Shown here: positions 61,207-64,000 of the stretch, one piece after another
Layout of the letters: each line of letters opens with the position of its first letter
How positions within the stretch are numbered: the stretch's first letter is position 1
Source: Fomitopsis serialis
Taxonomy: Eukaryota > Basidiomycota > Agaricomycetes > Polyporales > Fomitopsidaceae
Assembly: GCF_022376445.1 (NCBI RefSeq)
Contig: NW_025954961.1
Span: 1 to 64,000 of the forward strand
DNA: 64,000 nt
Direction of reading: 5' to 3'
Notes under the pieces: model-generated
The model's input: only the letters and a program-made list of their open reading frames with translations
What the model was told of the DNA's origin: nothing
The model's database searches: none
Translations under genes and position numbers: made by a program

Positions 61207-63115
61207 GACTGAAAGACTGCGAGACACGAGATCAGACTTCACGTTCTGCGCCGGAGAGAAGAGCAGCAAACTAACGTTGGAATCGGAATGTAGAGAAGAT
61301 GGAAAGAAAGCCAGGGGAGCGGGAAGATCGTTGCGGGCGTCGACAAAGGACGGTGGCAGAACGAGGGAGACGTAGACAAGGAGAGCGCGGTGTGAAGGCA
61401 CAAGTGGCACGCTTTGTCAGCAGGCAGTTGGCTTCCAAAGACGCCCGTCGGCTGCGCGACTGACTCTAACTCATCCCTGGCTCGTCTCAGCCACCCAGCC
61501 AGCTGGCGGGACCTGCTTGATGTCTTGTTTTGCTCGAATCGCAAGCTCACACTTGTTGCGGGCGTGCTTGTAATCTGGCTTCAGATGGGTTCCTTGGAGT
61601 CTGTTGTCTGAAGCTAAGAGTGAGACTTGCCCTCGCGTGGGCAAGCCCGTGCACAGACCTTTTGGCTATACAACGAGGAGATCTACCTTTGTCCTTTCAC
61701 CTATACATCATCTGGTGCGTCCGTACAATTCTTTCTGTGAATAGTCTGCGACAGTTGTGCAACCGAATGCCTCAGTTGTCATCGACATCTCTGTTTATCC
61801 AACAAACGCATATCGGGTTGTCACATTTCTGCTGTGCATCTGGTGAGTAAGCGATAGTACTAGGCGGCCGTTCATCCCCCCAACACAGTGTCCTCCAGGA
61901 ACGTCAATCTGAGGCCAGTCAAATTCTGATATTGCTGCGCGACACTCAGTATGAGTATCACGGAAGCCCGAGAACCGCCGCCCGTTTGCTTGGTGTTCTG
62001 AACGTCCGGGCGGTCCCACTATTGGTTTGTCACGACGCGCTTCCTCACGCCGGACGTCCGTATCATAGCGATGGTGGACGTGTCAAGGAAAAGTGTTCCC
62101 GTGTATCGTAACATCCACAGTGCATTGCAGGTCTTGCCAGACTGAGAGATCTGCAGGAAAGCGTCGTTATCACTGACTTCTGGAGCAGGAGTGGGTCCGG
62201 TCGCTCCAGCCTCAATTGGGGTGGAACATCATGCAATGGTTCGAGCTCTCGGATGCGACATTCATCAATCTCGGTGTCAAGACGAAGATAACAGCAGCTC
62301 TTCATGCAGGAGGACAAGATGGTATCGGGATGCGAGCTCGCAATGTCAGGCAAGTCTCATTGTAATACCAACCATGTACGGTTTGTCATTATTGTTCTTA
62401 CTCTCTGGAGTCTGCATCAACCAGTTACCAGGTTCGCACTCCCGTGAGTCGCAGCGGCGCGATCCACATTGTCATTATTGCGAACTTCTATCATGTATGT
62501 AACATTGCAGCAACTGCTGATGTCGACGCATGCTCACCAGCGATGTACGTCCACGCTGTCTGATGTCACAGCTCGGCCCATGTATCGACGCACGTTTCAC
62601 CTTCACACAGTACACAGGCTATGTTGCCTAGAAATATTCGGACTTTACTGGGGCAGCGTATAGCCTATACGCTGGCCGTGATTGCAAGCGTTATACCGGT
62701 GAGTATACGTAACTTGTGCAATAACCGCTCGGCCGCAGTATCCTGTGCCGCGACATAAGGTTGGCCGAATGACCGTGGTTGAGCACGTTGAGCAGCGGCA
62801 AAGTCACATTGTTGTACGGGGCCCGAGGCTAGATCTAAATGTTGAATCGTGATTGACGTCTTGGAACCGCGATGAACATCAGGGCGACATGCCCATGATC
62901 TGCCATGGGTGTACAGGCCGCATGTCCACTTTCACTGCCGAGGGTCTGCCAGCTGCCCACGGGCTCTAATCCCATACATAGCACCTGTTCACGTTGCTTA
63001 TGCAACGTCTTCCAGATTCCAGGAAGCGCTTCTCGTGAAGCCTGTATAGACCCTCGTCGGGGCCTCGCGACCGTACGTACCACCCCGTCCTGAGTGAGCC
63101 CAGATCTCCTACACC
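61207..63115. other. Gene-poor stretch of 1.9 kb
   Basis: It includes the promoter of the Barentsz-like gene on the left and that of the GH71 gene on the right. Several frames of 60-100 codons occur on both strands (62063-62353 minus, 62191-62502 plus), but none resembles a known protein. No repeat stands out. Confidence 0.4.
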
Positions 63116-64000
63116 ATGGCGATACATTTCGCTCTGCTATTGGCGGGTGCTGCCATGGTTCAGGTGACGGAAGCCGCAGTGTTTTCGCTCACTTCATGGT
63201 AAGGCGGTATACTGTGCCAATTTCTACGAGACTCAGACTCAAGGCTAGCATGGAATGCATTAGGTACAAAACTCGTACTCCTATGCAGCATCCGATTGGC
63301 AGAGTGACATAACCACCGCCGCTGGTATTGGGATTGACGGCTTCGGTAAGTGATTGTATTCGCATACCTCCTATAGATGCTGATGCCCTATAGCCCTCAA
63401 CATGCTCAGAATGACTATGAAGTCGACCGTCTCGTGGACGCCTTTAGCGTCGCTGAGGCCCGATGGGCTTCAAGCTGTTCTTTTCGTTCGACATGTCCTA
63501 CTCTTGGGCGAGCAGCGACATGGTTAGCATCGTCCAGAAGTATGCTAACAGCTCAGCCATGTATACATGGAACGACGCCGTTCTAGTGTCTACCTACTCC
63601 GGTGAATCGTATGGCGACTCGTTCTGGTCCGACTTCAAGTCCACTCTGGCTGCTGACGGCATCACAATTATTCTTGCACCGGCGTTCACGACCTACCGCG
63701 ACCCGAGCGATGCGAATTCCTTAATGTCCACGTTCTCGTCCATTGATGGCTTCTTCAATTGGTGGTCCTGGTAAGCCTCGCTAACCCCTCCCTATCGTTC
63801 GTATTGACAGCGTGGAAAGGCCCGCTGATGTCGATGCCAACCTCACCACTGCCACGGACCTCGCATATCAGGCGGTAGTGAAGTCCGACCGTACAGGCCC
63901 CTACATCATGTGTAAGGAAACTTCACTTGTTGACATGATATATCGGCTTGAACTTTGTGAAGCTGTGTCTCCTTGGCAGTTCAAGAATCTTGGAACGAAC
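63116..64000 (+). CDS. GH71 alpha-1,3-glucanase (mutanase), 5' part, runs off window
   Basis: Degrades alpha-1,3-glucan of fungal walls, probably in remodelling or mycoparasitism. Exon 1 starts MAIHFALLLAGAAMVQVTEA (signal peptide) and reaches HFM at an intron. The next exons read NSYSYAASDWQSDITTAAGIGIDGF, then AQNDYEVDRLVDAFSVAEA, then GFKLFFSFDMSYSW, TWNDAVLVSTYSGE and INGFFNWWSW-like text, then VDANLTTATDLAYQAVV, and SPWQFKNLGTN at the window end. Apparent missing bases lie near 63185, 63404 and 63461. The catalytic part and C-terminus are beyond 64000. Confidence 0.88.

Overview
The window is nuclear DNA of a filamentous fungus, almost certainly an Agaricomycete (mushroom-forming basidiomycete). 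The evidence is that genes lie close together on both strands, almost every gene is broken by several introns of about 45-65 bases with GT...AG ends, and the proteins are typical basidiomycete versions: a fungal formin, Tom7, Vac14, a Barentsz-type protein, GH71/GH53/GH32 secreted hydrolases, and proline/serine-rich membrane proteins. There are no bacterial-type operons. A wood- or litter-decay polypore-like species would fit, but I cannot prove the order from the sequence.

Layout, 0-16 kb (minus strand): SET-TPR protein 1 (267-3139), nicotinamidase (3505-4274), AFG1-type mitochondrial ATPase (4473-6343), formin (6765-13077) and the Pol I factor RRN3 (13603-16171). 16-26 kb: F-box-like protein (+), nucleoside hydrolase (+), GH53 endo-galactanase (-), RNF220-type RING E3 (+), the tiny Tom7 gene (-), eIF3f (+) and UreF (-). 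26-40 kb: VAC14 (+), Tyr/Ser phosphatase (-), MCM6 (+), complex I NDUFB9/LYR subunit (+) and SET-TPR protein 2 (+), a paralogue of the first gene. 40-46 kb: GH32 invertase-like enzyme (-), a long gene-poor stretch, a GC-rich uncharacterised gene (+), then an element-rich stretch with a truncated tRNA-Ile and a long perfect inverted repeat. 46-64 kb: lipin (-), a large multi-pass membrane protein (+), THOC3 (-), a Barentsz/CASC3-like protein (-) and the start of a GH71 alpha-1,3-glucanase (+), cut by the window end.

Most genes are unrelated housekeeping functions: replication, Pol I transcription, translation initiation, mRNP assembly, mitochondrial import and proteostasis, phosphoinositide and lipid metabolism, urease maturation and NAD salvage. 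Several pairs are divergent over 110-280 bp and probably share promoters (Tom7/eIF3f, UreF/VAC14, phosphatase/MCM6, RRN3/F-box).

The most important caveat is that at least eight conserved genes continue in a different reading frame after what looks like one missing base. Most of these are probably assembly errors, so gene boundaries below are exon-aware models built by eye rather than single open frames. The most interesting non-genic structure is the 45.28-45.43 kb inverted repeat, whose left arm can pair with two alternative partners.
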